In this document: positions 17,083 through 25,753 of the stretch, one piece after another
Numbering within the stretch: position 1 is the stretch's first letter
Layout: each line of letters starts with the position of its first letter
Assembly (NCBI GenBank): GCA_947448415.1
Contig: CANFMT010000009.1
Span: 22,589-86,588 of the forward strand
DNA length: 64,000 nucleotides
Reading direction: 5' to 3'
DNA from: Burkholderiaceae bacterium
GTDB lineage: Bacteria > Pseudomonadota > Gammaproteobacteria > Burkholderiales > Burkholderiaceae
The notes under the pieces: model-generated
Databases searched by the model: none
The model's input: the letters and a program-made list of their open reading frames with translations, nothing else
What the model was told of the DNA's origin: nothing
Translations under genes and position numbers: made by a program

Positions 17083-18081
17083 TTAATCCGGTTTAATTTT
17101 GGCCTCTTTAACGACGCGACCCCAGCGAAGCATTTCGCTATTGATAAAGTCTGCAAACGCTTCCGGTGTATCTACCTGCACAATGGAACCATCTTGCTTT
17201 AACTTGGCGCGAGCTTGTGGGTTATCAAATGCCGCGCGTATGCCTTGATTTAATTTCATCACAATATCCTTAGGAGTGCCTTTTTTTACCACTAAGCCAT
17301 ACCATTGAGTAGCATCGAAATTTTTTAATTCAGGAACGCCGGACTCTGAAATGGTTGGAACTTTAGGTAGAGCATCAATTCGCTTGGTGCTTGTGACTCC
17401 TAGAGCGCGAACATTTCCGGCTTCAATGTGCTGCATTAATGGTGGCGCTCCTGTGATAATGAAATCTACTTGACCACCAATGAGATCAACAATTGCTGGT
17501 GCAGTGCCCTTATAGGGGACATGCATCATATTTGTACCCGTGAGTAACTTGAAATATTCAGTGGCAATGTGTGCTGCGCTACCATTTCCTCCGGAGCTGT
17601 AAGTTAGCTTGCCAGGATTCTTTCTGGCATAAGCAACAAACTCACTCACTGTTTTAAATGGCCTGGAATTATTGACTGCTAAAACGTTAGGGACGATTGC
17701 AATTCTACTAATTGGATCGAAGTCCCTAATAGGGTCATAAGCTAAATTTGGATACAGTGCTGGGCTAACTGCAAGGGTGCCAATGTGACCCATGAACAGA
17801 GTGTATCCATCTGCTGGCGCTTTCATCAGCATATCAACAGCAATTTGACCGCTAGCCCCCGGCTTGTTTTCAATGATGACGGGTTGCCCCCACATTTGTG
17901 TAAATGCATCGCCTAGCATGCGCGCAAAGATATCTGTTGAGCCGCCAGGGGGAAACGGTACGAGCAATTTAATGGCTTTATTAGGATATTGATTTTGCGC
18001 AAGAGCATTGATACTTAGCACTGGCATCGTCAATGTAAAAAGCATGAAACATTTCAAAAGAATGCGGTATGTATATCTCAT
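17083..18081 (-). CDS. TTT (Bug/TctC) periplasmic solute-binding protein
   Basis: A 332-residue secreted binding protein; the signal peptide ends at about residue 28 (INALAQ). Motifs are IKLLVPFPPGGSTDIFARML, MKAPADGYT and HVPYKGTAPAIVDLIGGQ. It follows the enoyl-CoA hydratase gene by 35 bp on the same strand, as the apparent fourth gene of the lyase / CoA-transferase / hydratase operon, so it probably delivers the acid that this operon activates by CoA transfer. The next downstream gene on the strand is the TauD-type dioxygenase, 95 bp on. Confidence 0.93.
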   Translation of the reverse strand: MRYTYRILLKCFMLFTLTMPVLSINALAQNQYPNKAIKLLVPFPPGGSTDIFARMLGDAFTQMWGQPVIIENKPGASGQIAVDMLMKAPADGYTLFMGHIGTLAVSPALYPNLAYDPIRDFDPISRIAIVPNVLAVNNSRPFKTVSEFVAYARKNPGKLTYSSGGNGSAAHIATEYFKLLTGTNMMHVPYKGTAPAIVDLIGGQVDFIITGAPPLMQHIEAGNVRALGVTSTKRIDALPKVPTISESGVPELKNFDATQWYGLVVKKGTPKDIVMKLNQGIRAAFDNPQARAKLKQDGSIVQVDTPEAFADFINSEMLRWGRVVKEAKIKPD

Positions 18082-18116
18082 TGCTTATATATCCCTATCT
18101 AGATCATTTAATTGAA

Positions 18117-18905
18117 TTAGCGATTTTTCCAAACTGGCTTTCGTTTTTCTAAGCGAGCACGAATACCTTCTTTCCGATCTTCGCTTAAATATGGATTCAT
18201 TCCAGGATCCTGTCGTAATGCTGAAGCCACCGGTAGATCCAATCCGCCTTTGGCAACGGCTTTTATCCGGCGCACTGAAATTGGTGCGTTAGCCGCAATG
18301 GAGTTAGCTAACTCTAGTGCGACAGGCATGACTTCATCTCTATTTACTAGGCGATTCAGTAAGCCTAGGCTATAAGCCCTTTCTCCGCTAATGTACTCAC
18401 CAGTCATAAGTAGTTCCAAGGCAAACGTTAGGCCAATTAGTCGGGGCAGTATCACTGAGCCGAAATTAGCACCCATACCAATCTTTGTCTCTGGCAAGCC
18501 AAACTGTGCCTCAGTGTGACCAATGCGTAGGTCGCAGGCCAGGGCTAACTCAAATCCACCAGCAACCGCCGTTCCATTTAGGGCTGCAATGACAGGCTTT
18601 TTAACTTCTCGCACAACCTCAAAGATATTTCTCTCAACACGATTCATAGGGCTACGAAAAGGTTTTCCAGCCGCATCGCCATCACGCATATCTTTTAAAT
18701 CAGCACCTGCACAAAACGCAGCATCACCTGTGCCAGTGATGACGATCACACGCACTTCATCTTCGCTATCAGCATCTAAGATTGCTTCTATAAATTGCAA
18801 TTTCAAAGACTCGGATAAGGCATTGCGACGCTCTGGACGATTTAAACGTAAGATCCGAATATGTCCTTCATTTGAAATGACTAATTCTGTATTCTTATCA
18901 CTCAT
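18117..18905 (-). CDS. Enoyl-CoA hydratase/isomerase family protein
   Basis: About 262 residues of crotonase fold. The oxyanion-hole segments are FCAGADLKDMRDG and LNGTAVAGGFELALACD; the catalytic region reads GLPETKIGMGANFGS. It would hydrate, isomerise or cleave an acyl-CoA in the cytoplasm. The frame is open up to 18938, but ATG at 18905 follows AAGGA and is preferred; it then overlaps the upstream CoA-transferase stop by 8 bp (ATGAGTGA), a sign of coupling. Together with the CoA transferase and HMG-CoA-lyase-like enzyme it suggests degradation of a branched or hydroxylated acid through CoA thioesters. Confidence 0.9.
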   Translation of the reverse strand: MSDKNTELVISNEGHIRILRLNRPERRNALSESLKLQFIEAILDADSEDEVRVIVITGTGDAAFCAGADLKDMRDGDAAGKPFRSPMNRVERNIFEVVREVKKPVIAALNGTAVAGGFELALACDLRIGHTEAQFGLPETKIGMGANFGSVILPRLIGLTFALELLMTGEYISGERAYSLGLLNRLVNRDEVMPVALELANSIAANAPISVRRIKAVAKGGLDLPVASALRQDPGMNPYLSEDRKEGIRARLEKRKPVWKNR

Positions 18906-20151
18906 TTTTTTCCTTAATTGCATGCAAAGTGTTTTCACCCTTCAGCGCATTGGATTGGGCTCCAGCCAAAATTTCTTCTTCAGTAAATCCAAATTCACGC
19001 AAGACTGAAAAGGTATGCTCTCCAAGCCTTGGGGCATGGGAGTGGTCATCACGTTGACCGCCTGAAAAGCGATTTGTTAACCCTAGCTCCAAAATATCAC
19101 CCTCGGTTGGGTGTTGATTCTTTTTGATAAAGCCAACTTCTTCAAGATGCGGGTCAACCAATAAGTCTTCTATTGAGTTGTAGCGCATACAAGGAATATC
19201 GTTTTTCTCAAAAATACTAATCCACTCGGCTGAGGTTTTATTTAGCAAAGAAGTGGATCGTAGTTGGTAGTAAGCCTCGCTATTTTTAGTGCGAACGGCA
19301 ACATTACAAAAACGAGGATCAGTTTTAAGTTCGGGTTGTCCAATGGCATCAAAAAATGCAAATGCTTGGACATCAGTATTCGGTGAGATAGAAACGTAAC
19401 CATCCGAGGTCTTTGCGGGCCGATTATTTTTATCTAACACTCTGGCATCACCAATTGGTCCAATAGGGGGGTCAAAGGTCATACTACATAAATGTTCGCG
19501 CAAGACAAATGCTGCTGTGGTCTCAAACATTGGTACTTCAATCAATTCACCGATATCCGTTTTAGTGCGGCGATATAAAGCAAATCCAATTGCTTGGGCG
19601 GTAACAAGGCCTGTTATATGGTCAGTCATCACCATAGGAACAAAACGAGGCTCGCCACTTGATTTTTCAAAACATCCTGCAACTCCGCCAGAAGACTGAA
19701 TCACTGTGTCGTATGCAGGACGGTTATAGTACTGCCCGCCACGACTGAATGCCAAAATTTGGGCATAGATTAATTTTGGATTTAACTGGTGTAGGCTTTC
19801 CCAATCAAGTCCAAGCCTTTTCAAAGCTCCCATACGATTATTGGTAACAAATACATCGGCTTTTTTTAATAAGTGGTGTAAGGCAGCTATTCCATCTGGG
19901 TGTTTTAGGTCTAAGCAAACTGATTTTTTATTGCGATTGAAGTGAATAAACTTTCCGCTCATACCGGGATTGCGTGATCCGCCTCCCAGTTGCCTCATGA
20001 GGTCACCTGCAGGAGCTTCAATCTTAATCACCTCTGCTCCATAGTCTGCCAAAGTCAATGAGCAAACTGGCCCAACAACTACGCTAGATAGGTCAACCAC
20101 TAAGACGCCATCGAGCGGCCCTCCTGTGGCTTTCTTTTGATCGGTCTTCAA
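18898..20151 (-). CDS. CaiB/BaiF family (class III) CoA transferase
   Basis: A 417-residue class III CoA transferase, the usual length. The N-terminal region has VVDLSSVVVGPVCSLTLADYGAEVIKIE, FNRNKKSVCLDLKHPDG and DVFVTNNRMGALKRLGLD; Asp177 in MVMTDHITGL aligns with the catalytic aspartate of formyl-CoA transferase. It moves CoA between carboxylic acids, which saves ATP in activation. The start shares ATGA with the stop of the lyase gene and the end overlaps the hydratase start, so the three form one tightly coupled unit. The acid substrate is unknown; itaconate, citramalate or similar C5 acids would suit the lyase partner. Confidence 0.92.
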   Translation of the reverse strand: MKTDQKKATGGPLDGVLVVDLSSVVVGPVCSLTLADYGAEVIKIEAPAGDLMRQLGGGSRNPGMSGKFIHFNRNKKSVCLDLKHPDGIAALHHLLKKADVFVTNNRMGALKRLGLDWESLHQLNPKLIYAQILAFSRGGQYYNRPAYDTVIQSSGGVAGCFEKSSGEPRFVPMVMTDHITGLVTAQAIGFALYRRTKTDIGELIEVPMFETTAAFVLREHLCSMTFDPPIGPIGDARVLDKNNRPAKTSDGYVSISPNTDVQAFAFFDAIGQPELKTDPRFCNVAVRTKNSEAYYQLRSTSLLNKTSAEWISIFEKNDIPCMRYNSIEDLLVDPHLEEVGFIKKNQHPTEGDILELGLTNRFSGGQRDDHSHAPRLGEHTFSVLREFGFTEEEILAGAQSNALKGENTLHAIKEKNE

Positions 20152-21236
20152 TCTTTACGCTCTCTTATCCATGGGCGTGCATTACCTTCATATACTTTTG
20201 GACCAAGCCTAAAGTGCTGCGCCTCTTCAAATGTATAGACTACTGGAACATCAATGTCGTAGAGCTTGTCGCCACTTGGCAAGCCACCATTAAAAGTAAC
20301 TTGCGAATGAAGCGGGCGTTGCAGGATTTGAGATAAACGCACGGAGGTGTCTATGAGTTTGTCTAAATTGATTCCACAATCAATATTGAGTGTTTGCAGT
20401 AGATGTACCAAATCTTCAGTCGGGATCATGCCGGTAGCTTGTCCATTACCACAGTATGGGCAGCCACCAATGCCGCCAATGGCGCAGTCAATAATCAAAG
20501 TGTCAGATGCTGATAAAGCATTTAATGCTTCATAGATCGACAGCAATGCAAGGCCGCGTGCATTGTGAAGATGTAAGTGGAAGTGCTCAATGGTAGGAAA
20601 ACGTTTTTTAATATCGGCAATATCTTCTCTCACGGCAACCGGAGTATTCCATGCCATAGGGTCGGCCATATCAATGCGCTTCACTACGATGCCAGCATCT
20701 GTCCAAGCCTTATATTGCTTGGCTAAGGCGTCCATGCGAGCCTCATGTGAAACTACACCAGTCCAATTTGATCCCCACCCAGCACTTAAACCAATAGCAG
20801 CTTCTTTAGCTCCATTTGCTTTTGCTTTTTCTATGGGCATATCCCACAGCCTCTCTTGATCATCAAGAGTCTTATTGGTATTTCTCTTAATAAATTCGCT
20901 GCAAAGATGTAGATGTGTAGCGGGAAGTGGCTCAATTGACAATGGTGGCGAATATTTCTTTCTTTCTTCTCTTCCGCGCTCATTTAATGCTAAAGCAAAA
21001 AATTTCACGCCATCAACTGGTTTGAGACGCGACACTAACTCAAGAGTGTCAGCCATTTGTGGACTCCACTTAGGATTGACAAAGGCGCCAACCACCATAC
21101 GATTAATGCCGGCATCTACCATTAAATTGAGTAGCTCTAGCTTTTCATCCACTGTTACGCCTAGTCGCTCAATTTGCAATCCATCACGTAGTGTTTCATC
21201 GGTAATGAGAATTTTTGGATAACTTTTATTCGACAT
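20148..21236 (-). CDS. HMG-CoA lyase-like TIM-barrel enzyme
   Basis: A 362-residue member of the HMGL/DRE-TIM metallolyase family. DETLRDGLQIE (Arg17, Asp18) is the DRE-type metal and catalytic motif, HFHLHLHNARG supplies metal-binding histidines, and IGGIGGCPYCGNGQATG matches the cysteine-bearing loop of HMG-CoA lyases. It is about 60 residues longer than bacterial HMG-CoA lyase (near 300), with extra C-terminal sequence after residue 290. It probably cleaves a 3-hydroxy-3-methylacyl-CoA to acetyl-CoA or pyruvate plus a keto acid. First gene of the lyase / CoA-transferase / hydratase operon; the promoter lies in the 273-bp gap shared with the divergent TTT gene. Confidence 0.85.
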   Translation of the reverse strand: MSNKSYPKILITDETLRDGLQIERLGVTVDEKLELLNLMVDAGINRMVVGAFVNPKWSPQMADTLELVSRLKPVDGVKFFALALNERGREERKKYSPPLSIEPLPATHLHLCSEFIKRNTNKTLDDQERLWDMPIEKAKANGAKEAAIGLSAGWGSNWTGVVSHEARMDALAKQYKAWTDAGIVVKRIDMADPMAWNTPVAVREDIADIKKRFPTIEHFHLHLHNARGLALLSIYEALNALSASDTLIIDCAIGGIGGCPYCGNGQATGMIPTEDLVHLLQTLNIDCGINLDKLIDTSVRLSQILQRPLHSQVTFNGGLPSGDKLYDIDVPVVYTFEEAQHFRLGPKVYEGNARPWIRERKD

Positions 21237-21509
21237 GATTGCGGTACTGTCCTCTAGTAAAGGGCGAGCCCTATTGTCCAGGCTAAGGGGAACTCCCTTT
21301 TAGCTTGGCATTTGTCTCGCATCTTTTTTATATTTATTAATAAGTGCAAAGATTTTGGTCTTTGCGCCCTCCCTAAATACTAAATCATTGTGCTGCTATC
21401 GATTTAAATGAAGGTATAACAATGCTGCACTGCAATAGTGATTTAATGTTGAGCAAGAAAAGGAAGTCTGAGACAGCAGTATCCATAAAAAGAACAATAG
21501 GACCTTTAC

Positions 21510-22493
21510 ATGAATCTGGCATCACGCACAATATTGAATTTTTGCGCACTTTTTTGCGTCGTCTTAACTAACTTTGCTAGCTTGTCGGCACATGCTGCTG
21601 ATGATTATCCTAATCGAACCATTAAATTATTAGTGGGTTCATCGGCTGGCGCATCGAGTGATATTTACGCTCGATTGCTTGCAGAGCAGCTCGGTAAAGT
21701 ACTAGGTCAAAGTGTCATCGTTGATAATCGATCTGGGGCGAGCGGCATCATTGCCACTACAGCCATGATTAATTCTCCAGCAGATGGCTATACGATTCAG
21801 TTGATATATACGCCACACACTTTAAGTCCGCACTTATTTAAATCGTTGAATTACAACCCTATTACAGATGTGACTGGCATCTCTATGTTGGTCACATCTC
21901 CTTTGGTCTTGGTGGTGAGTGCCAATTCTCCAGTGAAGACCTATGCAGATTTTGTTGCTCTGGCAAAACAAAAGCCCTTAAATTATGGCTCTGCTGGAAT
22001 CGGTAGTGGCGGTCATCTCTCAGGAGAAATGTTACGCCTGGATACCGGTCTAGATTTAACGCACATACCATTTCGAGGGGCTTCTCCTGCAGCCGCCGCG
22101 GTAGTTGCTGGTGATGTTGATTTTGCCTTTGTTGCTCAAGTCACCGCAAAAGAGCTGATGACAGCTGGAAAATTACGTGCCATTGGGGTTACTTCAAGAA
22201 CGAGAACACCAGCCTTGCCTAACGTTCCAACAATGCAAGAATTAGGTCTCAAGAACTTTGAATTCCTCAATTGGTTCGGAGTTATTGCCCCAGCTAAAAC
22301 TCCGCCAGATATTATTAAAAAATTGAACCGGAGTATCCACGAGGTTCTAAAGCAAGCAGATTTAAGAAAGCGCTTAACAATGGATGGCTCAGAAATCGCA
22401 ACTGACTCTCCCGAACACTTTACGAAGTTCTTGGTAGACGACTCCAAGAAATGGGGCGTTCTCGCAAATGAAATGGGTTTAAAGAAAGAGTAG
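21510..22493 (+). CDS. TTT (Bug/TctC) periplasmic solute-binding protein
   Basis: A 327-residue binding protein with a long signal peptide ending about residue 29 (LSAHAA). Motifs are IKLLVGSSAGASSDIYARLL, which departs from the usual PFPPGGxTD at the ligand-contact loop, then NSPADGYT and HIPFRGASPAAAAVVAGD. The altered first loop may reflect a different ligand class. It is divergent from the HMG-CoA-lyase-like operon, with 273 bp between, and converges on a cytochrome gene, so it is a single-gene unit. Confidence 0.92.
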   Translation: MNLASRTILNFCALFCVVLTNFASLSAHAADDYPNRTIKLLVGSSAGASSDIYARLLAEQLGKVLGQSVIVDNRSGASGIIATTAMINSPADGYTIQLIYTPHTLSPHLFKSLNYNPITDVTGISMLVTSPLVLVVSANSPVKTYADFVALAKQKPLNYGSAGIGSGGHLSGEMLRLDTGLDLTHIPFRGASPAAAAVVAGDVDFAFVAQVTAKELMTAGKLRAIGVTSRTRTPALPNVPTMQELGLKNFEFLNWFGVIAPAKTPPDIIKKLNRSIHEVLKQADLRKRLTMDGSEIATDSPEHFTKFLVDDSKKWGVLANEMGLKKE

Positions 22494-22542
22494 GGAAAGA
22501 GCAGCGACTGCCGCTCGTGATTCTTTACTTTTATCTTGAATC

Positions 22543-22995
22543 TTATTTATCAAAGTCAGCGTATTTATCATGACAGGCTTTGCAGGCATTGTAGATATTG
22601 CCTCCGGCATCAAACAGGGCATCCTTATTTTTATCTTGAGCTGCCTTTAAGGCAACTTCAGCCATTCGACTGAGTCTTTGGGAGTAGGCCATCCACTGTT
22701 TATCATCCTTTGCCCTGCCTTCAACCATTAGTAGGTTCCCAGCCTCCACAAGGGTTGCGGCGCTATTTCTAACGGCTTCCCATTGAGCGTCTGTGCGTGG
22801 GTATATTTCTGTAGTGCCTTTGGCGTTGGAGATAGATTTAACCGAATCCCAAACTACGTCAGCATTTGGATCAATGACCCACTCCATAACTTGCTTCAGG
22901 GTCAAAGTGGTATTGGGTTTTGCTGGTTTAGGGCCGCATCCTAGAAGCAAGATTGCACTCAAAAAAACAGCAAGGACTTTAAGTATCTTTGGCAT
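22543..22995 (-). CDS. Lipoprotein c-type cytochrome (class II-like)
   Basis: A 150-residue protein with a lipoprotein signal (lipobox LLGC, Cys20) and a single heme-binding CKACH at residues 138-142, close to the C-terminus as in class II cytochromes (cytochrome c' type four-helix bundle). The helical middle region with WEAVRNSAATLVEAGNLL fits that fold. It is probably a membrane-anchored periplasmic electron carrier or a gas/ligand binding heme protein. It stands alone; the nearby hydroxyacid oxidases could be partners, but nothing in the sequence proves this. Confidence 0.82.
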   Translation of the reverse strand: MPKILKVLAVFLSAILLLGCGPKPAKPNTTLTLKQVMEWVIDPNADVVWDSVKSISNAKGTTEIYPRTDAQWEAVRNSAATLVEAGNLLMVEGRAKDDKQWMAYSQRLSRMAEVALKAAQDKNKDALFDAGGNIYNACKACHDKYADFDK

Positions 22996-23077
22996 TCCCG
23001 CTCCAGTGGAAAAGGTTAATTAGCAGTGATGTATGTAAATGTTAATTTATTGTAAGAGTAAACATGCCCAATTAGTA

Positions 23078-24520
23078 TTACATTTCTATATGGGCTCTTA
23101 TTCCATAGAAATTGACTGGGCCGCGATCTGCGTTATATGCAGGATTGGCTATTCGTTGATAGTCGGCTGATAGTGAAAAGCTTTTATACACATTCCAGCT
23201 ATAAAAGGTTTCGAAGATTTGCTCCTTCTTGTAGTTAAGTTTGCCATCGCCAATAAACATTGTGACACCACCTTGCTGAAGATAACCAATTTGCGCAGAT
23301 GAAATTCCATTTAATGCGGCTCCAATTCCAATAGTGTCTTGTGGTCTTCCCCAGTTTGCTCCTTTAATGGATACCCCGCCAGATAACGAATTGCTGATAT
23401 CAGTAAATGCTTGCGTTTCAGTTTGACCGTTATTCCAGCTCCATCTTCCAAATGCACCAATATTTTCTGTGATGGCTTGCTCACCGTTTAAGGCATAACC
23501 CCATTTGGTCTGATAGCCATATCTAGTATTGAATATATCTGGGATGGTATTAGTCTGCTGCCCAAAACTAATCGCATTATTATATGTAGACATGATCCCG
23601 CGGTTCTGAAAGACTAATGCCCGCACTCTCCCTGGTTGTCCAGCAATAGAATGAATATGCGTAAGTTCTGCAGTATTACCATATTGTTGAGTGAGATCGT
23701 AGTCTAGCCCTAATGTATTTGGTGACTTGGGCATTGCTAAGCGAGCAAGACGCATCACCCATTTTTCATCATGGTAATACTCGCCTACAAAGCCATAGGT
23801 ATAGCCACGAGAGTTGGCGGCGTAGTCATAAGCACCGCTTGCCATGAGAGACCAGTTCATAAACTGTGTACGAGGATCGTGGCTATAGATATTGGCATCA
23901 AAGAAATCTAATGCTGAGAATGTTCCGTAACTTACTACAAGGCGACGCTTATCTACATTACCTGCAAGTTGGTTAGCAGCACCTTCGATGTGTTCTTGTC
24001 CGCCACCAAAGCCAAAGGTTTGGCGTAAAAACATTCTAGCCATGTAATAGATTGGTGGTATTGCCGTTCCCTTTTGAAGCTCACCATTACTAAATCCACC
24101 TAAACCACTCAGTCCTGAAAATGGAATGCCTTCAAACATCTCGGGGTTGATATAAGCCTCAGCACCTTCCCATAACCTAGCCCCTAAAAAAGCAGTGGCT
24201 GAGAAGGTATAGCTTTTGCTAATGTCACCATCGGTCTTATTTAATAAACTTTTTGCTCCGTAGTAGGGCGAATTAAAGTTATTTTTAAATTGGTTGATAT
24301 AAGTAATTTGTCCATGAGCGCTCCATTGCTCTGTGTTGTCTTCGATAGCAAATTGGCTATTAACTATGGGGGAGCTGCTCACGGGAGATTCAGCATTGAC
24401 AGTCGAGCACAGAAGAGCACAACATGCCGCGCCAAAATGCTTAATGAATCTGCTTTGAAAGGGTGAGGTGACGAGCAAAGCTATAACTACCTTAGATTTA
24501 TTAATGAGAATCGTTCTCAT
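23078..24520 (-). CDS. OprB-like (carbohydrate-selective) outer-membrane porin
   Basis: Up to 480 residues. After a signal sequence ending about residue 43 (STVNAE) come aromatic-rich beta-strand repeats, with HGQITYINQ, GAKSLLN, FLGARLWEGAEAYINPEMFEG and PFSGLSGLGGFSNGELQ typical of the OprB family, and a C-terminal aromatic-containing strand. It forms a beta-barrel channel for neutral or acidic solutes. The ATG at 24520 lies inside a Fur box; the signal peptide then has an unusually long first part, so a later start such as TTG at codon 15, preceded by AAGG, is possible. Iron-dependent expression is inferred from the operator. Confidence 0.82.
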   Translation of the reverse strand: MRTILINKSKVVIALLVTSPFQSRFIKHFGAACCALLCSTVNAESPVSSSPIVNSQFAIEDNTEQWSAHGQITYINQFKNNFNSPYYGAKSLLNKTDGDISKSYTFSATAFLGARLWEGAEAYINPEMFEGIPFSGLSGLGGFSNGELQKGTAIPPIYYMARMFLRQTFGFGGGQEHIEGAANQLAGNVDKRRLVVSYGTFSALDFFDANIYSHDPRTQFMNWSLMASGAYDYAANSRGYTYGFVGEYYHDEKWVMRLARLAMPKSPNTLGLDYDLTQQYGNTAELTHIHSIAGQPGRVRALVFQNRGIMSTYNNAISFGQQTNTIPDIFNTRYGYQTKWGYALNGEQAITENIGAFGRWSWNNGQTETQAFTDISNSLSGGVSIKGANWGRPQDTIGIGAALNGISSAQIGYLQQGGVTMFIGDGKLNYKKEQIFETFYSWNVYKSFSLSADYQRIANPAYNADRGPVNFYGIRAHIEM

Positions 24521-24521
24521 T
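24503..24521. promoter_or_regulatory. Fur box upstream of / overlapping the porin start
   Basis: The 19-bp palindrome AATGAGAATCGTTCTCATT, one mismatch between arms, closely matches the Fur consensus GATAATGATAATCATTATC. It covers the first codon of the OprB-like porin frame and lies 218 bp upstream of the divergent membrane-protein operon, so it may act on either. Match to a known motif is direct; regulation is inferred. Confidence 0.75.
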
Positions 24522-24739
24522 CTAACAAACTTTGCAGATCAATTCAGAATTTTGGAGCTTGGGAGAGCGCTTAGTTCATCACTAAAGAGCATTTTGAGAA
24601 ATGCTGCAACTGCAGCAATGTTTACTGATGAATCGCTATTTGAGTATTGGGATATGAATTTTTTAAAGCATTGATATTTGATGGATAAACTCATATAAAC
24701 TTATTCGCAAGAAAATAAAAAATAATATCTTGGAGACTT

Positions 24740-25225
24740 ATGCGTACTAGTGGATTGCTGGAATTCTGCGCCTACCTCGAGAACACTCCATTAGCCCTGG
24801 CGATACAAGATAGCTTTTGGGCAGTGCCAATAATGCAAACGCTGCATATTTTGGCTATCTCTGCCTTATTAATTGCAATGCTACTGATTAATTTACGAGT
24901 GCTTAATTTCGCTGATAAAAGCGATTCAATTTCAATCGTGATATCGCGGTATATGCACATTATTTGGTTGGCATTACCAGTGCTATTGGTTTCTGGATGC
25001 ATCTTGATTGTGGGTGAGCCAGCACGCTCACTAGCAAACCCAGCCTTTCAGATGAAAATGATCATGCTCTTAGTAGTGATCATCATTTCTGTCGGTATTC
25101 AAAGAATAGGCTCAAAGAACCATGGTTTGAGTCAGCCTACTGGAACAATCAAAGCACTCTCAATTCTTTCTTTACTACTTTGGCTTGGTATTGTTGCTTG
25201 TGGTCGCTGGATTGCTTACACCTAG
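24740..25225 (+). CDS. DUF6644-type four-helix membrane protein, first copy
   Basis: A 161-residue protein with four predicted membrane helices (about 25-55, 70-95, 102-122, 137-158). A histidine in the first helix (IMQTLHILAIS) and the C-terminal ACGRWIAY are shared with the next gene, so the two are a diverged tandem pair. The pattern fits the DUF6644 family, whose function is unknown; a heme-b or quinone-linked membrane role has been neither shown nor excluded. First gene of a four-gene unit with short gaps. Confidence 0.75.
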   Translation: MRTSGLLEFCAYLENTPLALAIQDSFWAVPIMQTLHILAISALLIAMLLINLRVLNFADKSDSISIVISRYMHIIWLALPVLLVSGCILIVGEPARSLANPAFQMKMIMLLVVIIISVGIQRIGSKNHGLSQPTGTIKALSILSLLLWLGIVACGRWIAYT

Positions 25226-25237
25226 ATACATCAAAAA

Positions 25238-25744
25238 ATGAACGATATCCTCATCCTTCTTCACGGTAGTACCATCGCGCAAACCATCCGTGAAAATGAA
25301 CTGCTATTTCCATGGATTGAAGCATTGCACGTGATGGCCATCACTTTAGTTTTTGGCTCAATCGCGTTAGTTGATTTGCGGCTGATTGGAGTGCGTGCTT
25401 TAAATCGCCCAATTAGCAAGATTGCCGAAGAGCTTCTGCCAATAACCTGGATGGCGTTTTTACTTGCCGCAGTGACGGGGGCGATTCTCTTTACTTCTAA
25501 TGCACTGAGTTACAGCCAAAATTTATACTTTATTTCTAAGATCGTTTTGCTTGCCTTAGCAGGTATTAATATGATGTGCTTCCAATTCATTATTGGCCGC
25601 AATCTTGAAGATTGGAATCATTATCAGCGCCTCCCAACTTCAGCACGCATTGCTGGAGCTATCTCAATTATTGTTTGGACGGGCGTCATATTTTGTGGAC
25701 GTTTGATTGGTTTTACTCTTGAGCCTGTTTTGGCCATTTCTTAA
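25238..25744 (+). CDS. DUF6644-type four-helix membrane protein, second copy
   Basis: A 168-residue membrane protein with four hydrophobic segments. It shares with its neighbour the first-helix histidine (WIEALHVMAIT), a conserved VDLRLIG / INLRVLN loop, and the C-terminal FCGRLIGF. It begins 12 bp after the first copy ends and 9 bp before the next gene, so the pair may form a heterodimer in the inner membrane. No enzymatic motif is visible. Family assignment (DUF6644-like) is from pattern recognition only. Confidence 0.75.
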   Translation: MNDILILLHGSTIAQTIRENELLFPWIEALHVMAITLVFGSIALVDLRLIGVRALNRPISKIAEELLPITWMAFLLAAVTGAILFTSNALSYSQNLYFISKIVLLALAGINMMCFQFIIGRNLEDWNHYQRLPTSARIAGAISIIVWTGVIFCGRLIGFTLEPVLAIS

Positions 25745-25753
25745 GGAAGAAAG

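Noticed and set aside
21281..21304. Imperfect inverted repeat GCTAAGGG / CCCTTTTAGC in the divergent gap
   Set aside because: Arms need a bulge to pair and no regulator gene is adjacent; too weak for an operator call.
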